A stretch of 64,000 nt of DNA, from the NCBI RefSeq assembly GCF_001667945.1, contig NZ_LZJK01000034.1:1-64000 (forward strand). Reading direction: 5' to 3'. The translations under genes and the position numbers were made by a program. The stretch comes from Mycolicibacter sinensis. Lineage in GTDB: Bacteria > Actinomycetota > Actinomycetes > Mycobacteriales > Mycobacteriaceae. Below the pieces are notes generated by a model, which was not told the DNA's origin, made no database searches, and saw nothing but the letters and a program-made list of their open reading frames with translations. Below, one piece after another: positions 33,048 through 41,782 of the stretch. Every line of letters begins with the position of its first letter. Positions within the stretch are counted from its first letter, which is position 1.

Positions 33048-34229
33048 TTAGATCATGGCCCGCAACGGGCCCTCCGGTTCGATGCCCAAGGAGCTCAGCG
33101 CGGAGGCGTGGAATGTGGTGCCGGGCACGTGGATCGCGTGATTGAGCCCGGCGTGTGCGTCGCGCCAATACCGTTGCAGCGGTTTGTCCATCCGCAACGC
33201 GTTGCCACCGGAGCGGGCGAAGATCTGGTCGACGGCCCCCACCGCACGCCACACCGCACGCACCTGGGTGCGGCGTCCGGCGGCGCGGTCGGCGAGGCCG
33301 ACCTCCTTGCCGGCGGCGACCATGTCGTAGATCCGGTCGACGTTGGCCAGCAACTCCTGGCGGGCGGCGTTGATATCCGCGGCCGCCTCGCCGATCGCGT
33401 ACATCACGTAAGGATCGTCTTTGATCGCGGTCCCGGTGGCGCTCACCCGCGCCCGCTGATAGTCCAGATGGGCGGCCAGTGCCCCTTCGGCGATACCGAT
33501 CACCGCCGAGGAGATCCCGAGCGGAAACATCGTCGACCACGGCATCAGATACAGCGGGTCGGTCATCCCGGCGTCGCGCTGAGCGCTGCCGTCCATCACC
33601 TTGAGGCCGTCCATCGTGCGGTAGTCGGGGACGAACGCGTCTTTGACGATGACGTCTTTGGAGCCGGTTCCCCGCAGCCCCACCACATCCCAGGAGTCGT
33701 CGACGATCTCGTAGTCGGTGCGCGGCAGGATCATGTGCAAAATGGCCGGCGGCATGACCGGGATACCGTCGGCGCCGCCGACCATGGCGCCCAGAATGAT
33801 CCAGTCACAGTGGTCGGTGCCGGAACTGAACTGCCACCGGCCGTTGAACAGGTACCCCCCATCGACCGGCTTGGCTACGCCCTGCGGCGCATACGGCGAG
33901 GCCATCCAGGTGTCGATGTCGTCGGCCCATACCTCGTCACCGACCCGCGGGTCGGCATAGGCCAATTGGTAGGGGTGCACGCCGACCACACCGGTGACCC
34001 AGCCCGCTGAGGGGTCCAGCGCCGCGGTGGCCATCACCGTTTCCGCCCATTCACGGGGGTGCACCTGGTACCCGCCGTGCTTGGCTGACTGCAACAGCCG
34101 GATCGAGCCGGCGTCCTTCATCGCCTTGACCGTCTGATCGGTCAGCCGACCGATCTTCTCGGCTTCGCCGGCCTGCTCGCGCAACTGGTCGGCGATCTCC
34201 ATCAGCCGGTCGATCACCCGCTCACCCAT
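33048..34229 (-). CDS. HsaA-like flavin-dependent monooxygenase (acyl-CoA dehydrogenase fold)
   Basis: A 393-residue protein of the acyl-CoA dehydrogenase fold class D type. It has RLTDQTVKAMKDAGSIRLLQ, DPSAGWVTGVVGVHPYQLA, GGYLFNGRWQFSSGTDHCDW and GLRGTGSKDVIVKDAFVPD, followed by helical bundle and SGGNALRMDKPLQRYWRDAHAG, matching HsaA/p-hydroxyphenylacetate hydroxylase large components. HsaA hydroxylates a phenolic steroid intermediate using FMNH2 from a separate reductase; no reductase is seen here. ATG 34229 follows AAGGA. It is convergent with the amidohydrolase cluster and upstream of no other gene; the TetR at 34326 reads toward it on the same strand and may control it. Confidence 0.86.
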   Translation of the reverse strand: MGERVIDRLMEIADQLREQAGEAEKIGRLTDQTVKAMKDAGSIRLLQSAKHGGYQVHPREWAETVMATAALDPSAGWVTGVVGVHPYQLAYADPRVGDEVWADDIDTWMASPYAPQGVAKPVDGGYLFNGRWQFSSGTDHCDWIILGAMVGGADGIPVMPPAILHMILPRTDYEIVDDSWDVVGLRGTGSKDVIVKDAFVPDYRTMDGLKVMDGSAQRDAGMTDPLYLMPWSTMFPLGISSAVIGIAEGALAAHLDYQRARVSATGTAIKDDPYVMYAIGEAAADINAARQELLANVDRIYDMVAAGKEVGLADRAAGRRTQVRAVWRAVGAVDQIFARSGGNALRMDKPLQRYWRDAHAGLNHAIHVPGTTFHASALSSLGIEPEGPLRAMI

Positions 34230-34325
34230 ATCGTCGTCCTTAGGTTGTGGACTGGAAAAACGATGGTCTGCTGCAGGTGATGATGACACCGTCGACGGCC
34301 GGTGTCTGGCGAAAAGAAACGGAGA

Positions 34326-34895
34326 TCAGCCGGCCGCCACGCCGCGCTCGAAGATGCGGATGAGCGACGGCACGATGCTGTGGCGCGGCACGGTGCCGTG
34401 TGCGGCTTCGCTGCATGCCTTGACCAGCATGCCGAACAGGGCGATCCGGATCCACTCGGGTGTCAGCCCGGGGTCGAAGGCCCCCTCTTGCTGACCGCGG
34501 ATGATCAGTTCGAGGACCGGCGCGGAGTTCGGCAGATGCTCGGCCGGGATGTCGCGCAGGACGGCGGGATCGGCGAACAGGAACACGATGCGATCGCCCT
34601 CGGGGGCGAGCGTGGTGATCACCCGGCGCATCGCGTCGATCGCTGGGCCTTCTGCGGTGGCCGCGGCGGCGAGGATGCTGCTGATGACACGGATGGAATC
34701 CAGGGTGGTTTCGTAGATCAGCCGGTCCCTGTCGGCGAAATAGCGATGCAGGGTGGAGCGGGCGACCTGGGCGGCCGCGGCGATCTCGGGCAGCGTGGCG
34801 GTGCGGTCTCGGGCGAGCACGGATGCCGTGGCCTCGAGGATCGCCGCCCGGGTGCGCGATTGCGCACCGGTCAGCTCCCGGCCATCGACGTCCAT
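34326..34895 (-). CDS. TetR-family regulator
   Basis: A 189-residue regulator: SRTRAAILEATASVLARD, then LPEIAAAAQVARSTLHRYFADRDRLIYET form the TetR DNA-binding domain (residues 13-60). The C-terminal domain resembles the short TetR_C type (GQQEGAFDPGLTPEWIRIALFG). ATG 34895 is chosen; a frame extension to 34967 runs through the operator. The gene is divergent from the small membrane protein/mmpS/mmpL operon at 35021 and precedes the HsaA-like gene by 96 bp on the same strand. Regulation of mmpSL by a neighbouring TetR is common in mycobacteria. Confidence 0.86.
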   Translation of the reverse strand: MDVDGRELTGAQSRTRAAILEATASVLARDRTATLPEIAAAAQVARSTLHRYFADRDRLIYETTLDSIRVISSILAAAATAEGPAIDAMRRVITTLAPEGDRIVFLFADPAVLRDIPAEHLPNSAPVLELIIRGQQEGAFDPGLTPEWIRIALFGMLVKACSEAAHGTVPRHSIVPSLIRIFERGVAAG

Positions 34896-34924
34896 TCCAC
34901 GATGATAGCCGCAAGCACGCCCAG

Positions 34925-34956
34925 TTATGAGACGTTGACGTCCGATTATTAGACGT
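34925..34956. promoter_or_regulatory. direct repeat, candidate TetR binding sites
   Basis: TTATGAGACGT (34925-34935) and TTATTAGACGT (34946-34956) are near-identical 11-mers repeated at 21-bp spacing, two helical turns, in the gap between tetR and the mmpSL operon. The first also forms GACGT-TG-ACGTC, a small palindrome at 34931-34942. Confidence 0.5.
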
Positions 34957-35020
34957 GTAGTTTCCATCGCCGGATGTTGCGTTCGCTAAGGGGTGCGCCG
35001 CGGAGAGGGCTGAGGGCGGA

Positions 35021-35491
35021 ATGAACTGGAATATGTTCGGCACGAACTGGCGCTTGTTCGGGGACCTGGCCGTCGGCGCCTTCGTGGCGCTGCTGCTGTT
35101 TGTGACCGGGGTCTTCCTCTACATCCGGCGCTTGCAGAGTCGCCCGCCGCTGCCGATCAGCGAAGGGATCGGGGCCCGAAAGGCAGTGCTGGCCAAGGTG
35201 CGCAAGCGCGAACCGTTATCGGCACAAGAGCTGCAGTTCGCCACCCGCGTCATCACTGATCAGCGCACCCCGCTGGCCTTCTGCATTCCCGCCGCCATCT
35301 TCTCGCTGGGCTGTTTCTACGTGCTCGGCAGTCTGGAGCAGCTGCACGGCGCCACCCCCTCAGAGCGCACGTTCCTCGGGGTGATCCCCATGCTCGGGTC
35401 AGTCAACGTAACCGCTCAGCTTGTGCGGGCGGCCAAGCTGAAGAAGCGTCTGCCCGCGGCTGGGCACGCAGCCGAAGGGGAAGCCGAGTGA
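35021..35491 (+). CDS. small membrane protein of an mmpS/mmpL operon
   Basis: A 156-residue protein of unknown function. One clear membrane helix lies at residues 15-35 (DLAVGAFVALLLFVTGVFLY), then a basic segment, then one or two more hydrophobic stretches (TPLAFCIPAAIFSLGCFYVL near 82-101; FLGVIPMLGSVNVTAQL). The C-terminus is charged. I do not recognise a domain. Its stop overlaps the GTG of mmpS by 4 bases (GTGA), so it is an obligate part of this operon and may be an accessory factor of the transporter. ATG 35021 has GAGGGCGGA upstream. Confidence 0.72.
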   Translation: MNWNMFGTNWRLFGDLAVGAFVALLLFVTGVFLYIRRLQSRPPLPISEGIGARKAVLAKVRKREPLSAQELQFATRVITDQRTPLAFCIPAAIFSLGCFYVLGSLEQLHGATPSERTFLGVIPMLGSVNVTAQLVRAAKLKKRLPAAGHAAEGEAE

Positions 35492-35931
35492 GTCCCCGCT
35501 CGCCGCGCCGGTCCCTGCTGGCGCGCATCTGGATGCCGCTGGTCGCGGTGATCGCGGTGGGCATCGGGGCACTGGGGATGTGGAAGGTGCACCAGATGTC
35601 TGCTCCCGGACCGGTTCTGACGGTCAACCTGCCCCAAGCGCCTGAGCAGTTCAACCCCAAGAGGCTCACCTACGAGGTGTTCGGATCGGTCGGGCAGGGC
35701 GCCTTGGTCTCCTACCTCGATATCGACGGGCACCCGCACACCGTCGAATTGGACGCCCTGCCCTGGACGCATCATGAGACGACGATGCTCACGGTGGTCT
35801 CGGGGAGCATCTCGGTGCAGGTGGGCGGGGAGTACGTCGGCTGCCGGATCCTCGTCGACGACGTGGTCCGCGACGAGCACACCAACACCCGGGCGAACGC
35901 CGACATCACCTGCCGGGTGAAGTCCGCATGA
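35488..35931 (+). CDS. MmpS-family membrane protein
   Basis: A 147-residue protein with a single N-terminal membrane helix (RIWMPLVAVIAVGIGALGMW) and a periplasmic beta domain typical of MmpS: KRLTYEVFGSVGQGALVSYL, DALPWTHHETTMLTV and GCRILVDDVVRDEH with the conserved Cys, closing ITCRVKS. MmpS proteins partner MmpL transporters in export of lipids or siderophores. Both junctions (35488 and 35928) are 4-base overlaps. A second MmpS at 55289-55726 has the same architecture. Confidence 0.92.
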   Translation: MSPRSPRRSLLARIWMPLVAVIAVGIGALGMWKVHQMSAPGPVLTVNLPQAPEQFNPKRLTYEVFGSVGQGALVSYLDIDGHPHTVELDALPWTHHETTMLTVVSGSISVQVGGEYVGCRILVDDVVRDEHTNTRANADITCRVKSA

Positions 35932-38753
35932 GCCGGCGTCGTCCGCTGGCGGCCCGGATGGTGCGGCTGCTGGCGATTCCGATCATCGTCTTCTGGGCGC
36001 TGCTGGCCGTGGTCACCAATACCTTTGTGCCGCAGGTGGAACGGGTGGCCGAGGAACTCGCCGGCCCGATGGTCCCGACGTATGCGCCCTCGCAGGCCGC
36101 GATGCTGGCGATCGGCGAGAAGTTCCAGGAATCCGACTCGACCAGCATGACGATGCTGGTGCTGGAGGCCGATCACCCGCTCGGGGACGCCGAGCACCGT
36201 TACTACGACGCGTTGGTGCGCACCCTGCAGGCCGACACCGACCATGTCCAGTACGTCATGGACACCTGGGGCAAACCGATCACCGCGGCCGGCGCCCAGA
36301 GCCTCGACGGCAGGGCTGCCTATGTGCTGCTGCGGCTGGCCGGCGACATCGGCCAGATGGAGGCCAACGACTCCGTCGCCGCGGTGCGGCACACCGTCGA
36401 CACCTCCGACCCGCCGCCGGGCCTGAGCGTCTATGTCAGCGGCGCGGCGCCGCTGGCCGCCGACACCGTGGCGACCGCCAACCGGAGCCTGAACAACATC
36501 ACCATCGCGACGATCTTCCTGATCATCTTCATGCTGCTGATGGTCTACCGCTCCTACGTCACCATGCTGGTCCCGCTGTTCGGCGTACTGATCCTGATGC
36601 TGGCCGCCAAGGGCGTGATCGCCGCCCTCGGCCATTTCGGCTTCATCGAGCTGTCGTCGTTCGCGGTGAACTTGGTCGTCGCGCTGACCCTGGGTGCCGG
36701 AACCGACTACGGCATCTTCTTGATGGGTCGCTATCACGAGGCACGGCTGAACGGCGAAAGCCGTGAGGAGGCGTATTACACCGCCTATCGCGGTGTGTCG
36801 CACGTGATCCTGGGCTCCGGACTGACGATCGCCGGTGCGGCCTTCTGCTTGAGCTTCGCCCGGCTGAACTACTTCAACACGATGGGGCCGGCGGTAGCCA
36901 TCAGCATGGTGCTGACCGTCCTGGGGGCGTTGACGCTCGGGCCGGCCGTGCTCAGCGTCGGTAGCCTGATCGGACTCTTCGATCCCCGTCAGCAGGTCAA
37001 GGCGCGGCTGTACCGGCGGATCGCGACCAGCGTGGTGCGCTGGCCCAAGCCGATACTGACAGCCAGCGCCGCGCTGGTGGCAGCCGGCGCCGTCTTTATG
37101 CCGACCTATCAGGTCAGCTTCGACGACCGCACTTACCAGCCGCGCGATTCCGCCGCCAATCAGGGGTTCGCCGCCGCAGATCGGCACTTCCCCAAGAGCA
37201 AACTGTTTTCCGAGATGCTGATGATCGAGTCGGACCACGACATGCGCAACTCGGCGGACTTCATCTCGCTGGACCGTGCCGCCAAGGCCCTCATCCGGCT
37301 CCCCGGTGTCGCGATGGTGCAGAGCATCACCCGGCCGATGGGCCGCGCGCTGGAGCACGCGTCCCTGCCATACCTGTTCACCATGCAGGGCAGCGCCAAC
37401 GGTCAGCAGCTGCCGTTCACCCGCGAGCAGAATGCCAACACCGATAAGCAGGCGCAGATCATGGGCCACACCGTCGAGGTGCTGCAGACCACGATCGCAC
37501 TGACGCAGAAGCTGGCCGACGAGATGCATTCCACGGTGCTGACGATGGAGGAGATGCAGGCCCTCACCGAGCAGATGGATGAGGAGATCTCCAATCTGGA
37601 CGACTTCATGCGACCGATCCGGAGCTATTTCTATTGGGAGCCGCACTGTTACGACATCCCGGTGTGCTGGGCGTTCCGGTCACTGTGGGACATGATGGAC
37701 AGCGTCGACAAACTGGCCGAGAACATCAAGAACGCGGTGTCGCATCTGGAGGTCGTCGACACGCTGCTGCCCCAGTTGGTCAGCCAGCTCAACATCATGG
37801 CCGAGGACCAGATCACACTGCGGTCGCTGATCGTCAACACCTACGGCCCCTCGGACATCCAGGCCAGCAACACCGATCAGACGTTCGACGACATGATCAA
37901 CGTCGGCAACGACTTCGACGCCTCCCGCAGCGACGACTTCTTCTACATACCGCGCCCGGCCTTCGACAACGAAGACATCAAGACCGGGATGCAGCTGATG
38001 ATGTCGCCGGACGGCAAAGCCGCTCGATTCATCGTCACCCACGAGGGCAACGCCATGGGGCCTGAGGGCATCGAGCATGTCGAGAAGTTCCCCGACGCGA
38101 TCAAGATCGCGCTCAAGGAGACCTCTCTGGCCGGCGCGAAGATCTACATCGGCGGATCCGGCTCGAACAACAAAGACATTCAGCAGTATTCGCGCTCGGA
38201 TCTGCTGATCGCCGCCATCGCGGCCTTCGTGCTGATCTTCCTGATCATGCTGGTCATCACCCGGAGCCTGGTGGCCGCGTTGGTGATTCCCGGCACCGTC
38301 GCGTTCTCCTACGCCGGGGCGTTCGGGTTGTCGGTGTTGATCTGGCAGCACTTGATCGGGCTGCACCTACACTGGCTGATCCTGCCGCTGACGTTCATCA
38401 TCCTGGTGGCGGTCGGCTCGGACTACAACCTGCTGCTGATCGCCCGGCTCAAAGAGGAACTCGGCGCCGGGCTCAATACCGGCCTGATCCGGGCACTGGG
38501 CAGCACCGGCGGTGTGGTGACGTCGGCGGGCCTGGTGTTCGCGTTCACCATGCTGGCAATGCTGGCCAGCGACCTGCGGACCATCGGCCAGCTCGGTTCC
38601 ACGGTGTGCATCGGACTGCTGCTGGACACCTTGATCGTGCGGTCGTTCATCGTGCCGTCGCTGGTGCGCATCTACGGGCCGTGGTTCTGGTGGCCGACGA
38701 TCGTGCCTTGGCGTCCGCGACGGCAGCGGGCTCAACCGCCGGCGCCGGTGTGA
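35928..38753 (+). CDS. MmpL-family RND transporter
   Basis: A 941-residue inner-membrane transporter. A first helix near residues 14-34 is followed by a large periplasmic loop, then helices with GAGTDYGIFLMGRYHEAR (proton-relay Asp-Tyr of TM4), VSHVILGSGLTIAGA and a second periplasmic domain containing a coiled-coil stretch (about 490-560, EMQALTEQMDEEISNLDDF) and FYWEPHCYDIPVCWAFRS with two Cys. The second bundle carries VAVGSDYNLLLIARLKEE (TM10 relay). MmpL proteins export mycobacterial lipids or siderophores using proton motive force. No cargo-synthesis genes are adjacent, so cargo is unknown. Last gene of the 35021-38753 operon. Confidence 0.95.
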   Translation: MSRRRPLAARMVRLLAIPIIVFWALLAVVTNTFVPQVERVAEELAGPMVPTYAPSQAAMLAIGEKFQESDSTSMTMLVLEADHPLGDAEHRYYDALVRTLQADTDHVQYVMDTWGKPITAAGAQSLDGRAAYVLLRLAGDIGQMEANDSVAAVRHTVDTSDPPPGLSVYVSGAAPLAADTVATANRSLNNITIATIFLIIFMLLMVYRSYVTMLVPLFGVLILMLAAKGVIAALGHFGFIELSSFAVNLVVALTLGAGTDYGIFLMGRYHEARLNGESREEAYYTAYRGVSHVILGSGLTIAGAAFCLSFARLNYFNTMGPAVAISMVLTVLGALTLGPAVLSVGSLIGLFDPRQQVKARLYRRIATSVVRWPKPILTASAALVAAGAVFMPTYQVSFDDRTYQPRDSAANQGFAAADRHFPKSKLFSEMLMIESDHDMRNSADFISLDRAAKALIRLPGVAMVQSITRPMGRALEHASLPYLFTMQGSANGQQLPFTREQNANTDKQAQIMGHTVEVLQTTIALTQKLADEMHSTVLTMEEMQALTEQMDEEISNLDDFMRPIRSYFYWEPHCYDIPVCWAFRSLWDMMDSVDKLAENIKNAVSHLEVVDTLLPQLVSQLNIMAEDQITLRSLIVNTYGPSDIQASNTDQTFDDMINVGNDFDASRSDDFFYIPRPAFDNEDIKTGMQLMMSPDGKAARFIVTHEGNAMGPEGIEHVEKFPDAIKIALKETSLAGAKIYIGGSGSNNKDIQQYSRSDLLIAAIAAFVLIFLIMLVITRSLVAALVIPGTVAFSYAGAFGLSVLIWQHLIGLHLHWLILPLTFIILVAVGSDYNLLLIARLKEELGAGLNTGLIRALGSTGGVVTSAGLVFAFTMLAMLASDLRTIGQLGSTVCIGLLLDTLIVRSFIVPSLVRIYGPWFWWPTIVPWRPRRQRAQPPAPV

Positions 38754-38908
38754 GGCCGGGCGCCACCCAGCGCCGCAGAGACGCGCCTGGCTCCGCACCG
38801 CGCCGAGGCGAGCTTGTCGCCGGGTTCAGTGTTGTCGGGACGATTGCCACCGACGCACAGCCCACCGGGTTCCGCGTTCGCCGGCGGCGTCGACCGGGGG
38901 ACGGTGCA

Positions 38909-39991
38909 TCAGATCGTCACGGTGGTGCCGGGTCGTGCGAAGCGGGAGCGCAACGCTAACGAGGCATAGACCAGGGCCACCAGGACGGGGACTTCGATCA
39001 AGGGCCCGACGACGCCGGCAAGGGCTTGCCCGCTGGTGGCGCCCCACGTGGCGATTGCCACCGCGATGGCCAGTTCGAAGTTGTTGCCGGCGGCGGTGAA
39101 CGCCAGCGTGGTTGTGCGTCCGTACCCGAGGCCCAGCGTGGCGCCCAGCAGGTAGCCGCCGCCCCACATGATCGCGAAGTAGGTCAACAGGGGGATGGCG
39201 ATCCGCACTACGTCAAGGGGCTGGCGCGTGATCTGGTCGCCTTGCAGCGCAAAGAGAATCACGATCGTGAACAGCAGCCCGTAAAGCGCCCACGGGCCGA
39301 TACGCGGCAAAAACCGCACCTCATACCAGTCCCGGCCCTTGCTGCGTTCCGCCACGCGGCGAGACAGGTAGCCGGCGGCCAGCGGGATGCCGAGGAAGAT
39401 CACCACCGATTTCGCGATCTGCCACGGGGAGACGTCGATGCTGGCTTGTGGCAACCCCAGCCAGCCGGGCAACACCGCCAAATAGAACCAGCCCAGCACC
39501 GCAAACATGACGACTTGAAAGATCGCGTTCAGCGCTACGAGCACGGCGGCGGCTTCGCGGTCCCCATGGGCCAGGTCGTTCCAGATGACGACCATGGCGA
39601 TGCAACGGGCCAACCCGACGACGATGAGACCGGTGCGGTACTCGGGCAGATCCGCCAGCAACAGCCAAGCCAGCGCGAACATCAGCGCCGGGCCCAGGAC
39701 CCAGTTGAGCACCAGCGAGCTGGTCAGCAGTCGCCGGTCCGCGGCGACGGTGCCGAGGCGGTCATAGCGAACCTTGGCCAGCACCGGATACATCATGATC
39801 AGCAGCCCGGCAGCGATCGGAAGCGAGATCCCGTCGATTTGAACCGCACTCACCGCGCCGCCCAGCCCGGGGATGCTGCGTCCCAGAACCAGCCCGGCGG
39901 CCATCGCCAGCCCGATCCAGATCGGCAGCAGCCGGTCCAGGGTGGAAAGCCGTGTCGCCACCGGGTGTATCGCCGTTGCGTTGTCAGTCAT
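38909..39991 (-). CDS. acr3: ACR3-type arsenite efflux permease
   Basis: A 360-residue membrane protein with about ten helices. The ACR3 landmarks are LPIWIGLAMAAGLVLGR, MMYPVLAKVRYDRLG, SLVLNWVLGPALMFALAW and GLARCIAMVVIWNDLAHGD, in which the Cys corresponds to the cysteine needed for arsenite transport; later AFTAAGNNFELAIAVAIA. It expels As(III) from the cell. Unlike the M. tuberculosis Rv2643 protein it is not fused to an arsenate reductase. Located 30 bp after the CadI/ArsI gene on the minus strand, so in one operon controlled by the divergent ArsR. Confidence 0.93.
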   Translation of the reverse strand: MTDNATAIHPVATRLSTLDRLLPIWIGLAMAAGLVLGRSIPGLGGAVSAVQIDGISLPIAAGLLIMMYPVLAKVRYDRLGTVAADRRLLTSSLVLNWVLGPALMFALAWLLLADLPEYRTGLIVVGLARCIAMVVIWNDLAHGDREAAAVLVALNAIFQVVMFAVLGWFYLAVLPGWLGLPQASIDVSPWQIAKSVVIFLGIPLAAGYLSRRVAERSKGRDWYEVRFLPRIGPWALYGLLFTIVILFALQGDQITRQPLDVVRIAIPLLTYFAIMWGGGYLLGATLGLGYGRTTTLAFTAAGNNFELAIAVAIATWGATSGQALAGVVGPLIEVPVLVALVYASLALRSRFARPGTTVTI

Positions 39992-40021
39992 CGCTCACCG
40001 CCTGTGGGCTCGGCACTGCGA

Positions 40022-40492
40022 TCAGCAGCAACGGGCCGGCGCGGCCGCGGACTCATCGGATCCCGCGGAGCTGTGCGAGCATGCGTGCTGATCGCCGTCG
40101 AGCTGTTGTGGGCCGGCGCCGAAGCTGTCGCTGTCGGCAAGTTTGGTGTAGACCTCCCAGCGTTCCCCGCCGGGGCCGGTCACCCAGACTTTGTCCTGGG
40201 TGGCGAAGCAACAGGTGGTGCCGCTCTCCTGTTCGGTGCACATACCCGCTTCCGACAGCCGAGCGATCTCGGCTCGCACGACATCGCTCGAGGCCACTTC
40301 GACGCCGAGATGGTTCAGGGTGCCGCCCTGGCCCGGGTTCTCCAGCAGTACCAGCTTCAGCGGCGGGTCGGCAATCGCGAAGTTGGCATAACCGGGCTTG
40401 ACCTTGGCCGGCTCGGCGTGGAACAGCCTGGAGTAGAACGCGATCGCGGCGTCGAGGTCATCGACATTGAGGGCGAGCTGAATGCGGGACAT
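40022..40492 (-). CDS. cadI: CadI/ArsI-like VOC protein (cadmium-induced / organoarsenical C-As lyase family)
   Basis: A 156-residue single VOC unit closely resembling M. tuberculosis CadI (Rv2641): SRIQLALNVDDLDAAIAFYS, PGYANFAIADPPLKLVLLE, NHLGVEVASSD and GTTCCFATQDKVWVTGPGG. The vicinal Cys pair in TTCC is the trivalent arsenic site of ArsI lyases that break the C-As bond of methylarsenite; His and Glu (GGERWEVY) supply the metal. The C-terminal tail adds several more Cys and His (QHACSH, PARCC), possibly metal-binding. ATG 40492 faces the divergent arsR across a 100-bp promoter region. Confidence 0.88.
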   Translation of the reverse strand: MSRIQLALNVDDLDAAIAFYSRLFHAEPAKVKPGYANFAIADPPLKLVLLENPGQGGTLNHLGVEVASSDVVRAEIARLSEAGMCTEQESGTTCCFATQDKVWVTGPGGERWEVYTKLADSDSFGAGPQQLDGDQHACSHSSAGSDESAAAPARCC

Positions 40493-40558
40493 GGCAACCA
40501 CCTCCGGCTGTAAGACGCATATCGGACTTGGAGACGTGGCCCAGCGTGCCACCTTTTC

Positions 40559-40568
40559 GACATATGTC
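40559..40568. promoter_or_regulatory. ArsR operator core (10-bp palindrome)
   Basis: GACATATGTC, perfect dyad, upstream of the arsR -10 box and between the divergent arsR and cadI starts. Symmetric ATA-centred sites of this type suit ArsR-SmtB repressors; direct binding is inferred. Confidence 0.55.
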
Positions 40569-40580
40569 AACAAAGTGTGG

Positions 40581-40586
40581 CAGAAT
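40581..40586 (+). promoter_or_regulatory. -10 box of arsR
   Basis: CAGAAT followed by 6 bases and the ATG at 40593, suggesting a leaderless arsR mRNA. A weaker match to TANNNT than others in the window. Confidence 0.4.
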
Positions 40587-40592
40587 GGCCGC

Positions 40593-40952
40593 ATGCCCAA
40601 AGCATTGCCGGTGATCGACATGACCGCGCCGGTGTGTTGCGCACCGGTTGCCTCGGGACCGTTGAGTGACGCAGATGCGCTGCAGATTGCGTTGCGGCTC
40701 AAGGCATTAGCTGATCCGGTGCGCGTCAAAGTCATATCGCATCTGTTCAGTTCAGCCGCCGGTGAGGAGTCCTCCGGTGACTTGGCCGCGGTGCTGGGTC
40801 TGGGCGAGTCCACCGTCAGCCACCATCTGACGCAGCTGCGCAAAGCCGGACTGGTGATCTCGGAGCGGCGCGGGATGAACGTATTCCACCGCGTCCACCG
40901 GGAGGCATTGCAGGCGTTGTGCACTGCGATTGATCCCAACTGCTGCACTTAG
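40593..40952 (+). CDS. arsR: ArsR-family metalloregulator
   Basis: A 119-residue winged-helix repressor similar to M. tuberculosis Rv2642: LRLKALADPVRVKVISHLFS (helix 1-2), SSGDLAAVLGLGESTVSHHLTQLRKAGLV (HTH) and ISERRGMNVFHRVHREAL (wing). Paired cysteines at the N-terminus (APVCCAP, 15-16) and the C-terminus (DPNCCT) form the likely As(III)/metal site, as in actinobacterial ArsR. It would repress the divergent cadI-acr3 operon and itself, releasing DNA when arsenite or antimonite binds. Confidence 0.92.
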   Translation: MPKALPVIDMTAPVCCAPVASGPLSDADALQIALRLKALADPVRVKVISHLFSSAAGEESSGDLAAVLGLGESTVSHHLTQLRKAGLVISERRGMNVFHRVHREALQALCTAIDPNCCT

Positions 40953-41104
40953 CAGGTCCAGCGGCGTCGCACCTGCCCAGTTACGCACGCCCCGACCTCG
41001 CCCCCAGTGCTAGACGATACGCCGCCAGGCCGGCGGCGAAGATCGCCGGTTGTTTCGACCGGGCGAAGTGCCGCCGCGGCCGATGGGCCCCGGCTCGGGC
41101 CCGT

Positions 41105-41704
41105 TCACGGCCGGGCTCCGCTCAGCCCGGCGACGATGTGGTCGCAGACGAAGCGGCGCACGGCTCGGGGGCTGCCCAGATTCACCCGCATCGGCGGCAG
41201 CAGTTCGAAGCTGAACAGCATCCGCACGATCCATTCGCCGGCGCGGCCCGCATCGAGGGTGTCGTCGACTTCACCGCGGCGTTGCGCGGCGCGCACCAGT
41301 GGCATCCACAGCGCCACCGAGCGCTGCATCAGGTCGTCGCCGCCGTGTTCGAGTAGCAGGACCAGCACGCTCTGATTGATCGCCCGCGGTTCGGCAGCCG
41401 ATCTCCGGCGATGCGCCGAAATCAGCACCGCGGCCGCCGCGACCTGCTCGGCCAGGGTGTCCAGCTCGTTGACCTCGGCGGCCATGGTTTCGATGAATGC
41501 CGCGGACAGATGGTCGAGTGCGGCGGCGATGGCGGTATCGCGGGTACCAAAGGCGTTGTGCACGGTGCCGCGCGACACGCCCGCCGTTTCGGCGACCGCG
41601 GTGAGGCTGAAGCGCCGGGGGCCGAGCTGGCGCAGGGTCTCGGTGGCAGCCTTCAGCAACGGCGCGGAAAGCGGTTTCGACGATTTCTCACCGGGCACTT
41701 GCAC
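41105..41704 (-). CDS. TetR-family regulator
   Basis: A 199-residue regulator: LKAATETLRQLGPRRFSLTAVA, then ETAGVSRGTVHNAFGTRDTAIAAAL, a TetR helix-turn-helix at residues 15-62. GTG 41704 is the longest start; GTG 41698 is also possible. The start lies within a 25-bp inverted repeat (41700-41724), implying tight autoregulation. Divergent from the D-aminoacylase-like gene at 41783, the obvious target. Confidence 0.85.
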   Translation of the reverse strand: MQVPGEKSSKPLSAPLLKAATETLRQLGPRRFSLTAVAETAGVSRGTVHNAFGTRDTAIAAALDHLSAAFIETMAAEVNELDTLAEQVAAAAVLISAHRRRSAAEPRAINQSVLVLLLEHGGDDLMQRSVALWMPLVRAAQRRGEVDDTLDAGRAGEWIVRMLFSFELLPPMRVNLGSPRAVRRFVCDHIVAGLSGARP

Positions 41705-41724
41705 ACATTATCGAGATGTGTACA
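41700..41724. promoter_or_regulatory. inverted repeat, candidate TetR operator
   Basis: Arms TGCACACAT and ATGTGTACA (8 of 9 positions symmetric) around a 7-bp centre, overlapping the tetR start and 59 bp upstream of the divergent amidohydrolase. Confidence 0.65.
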
Positions 41725-41782
41725 AATTGATCAATGCCAGGCTCGGGCGCGCCCCGAGCACCACGACTTCAAGGAGACGGCT

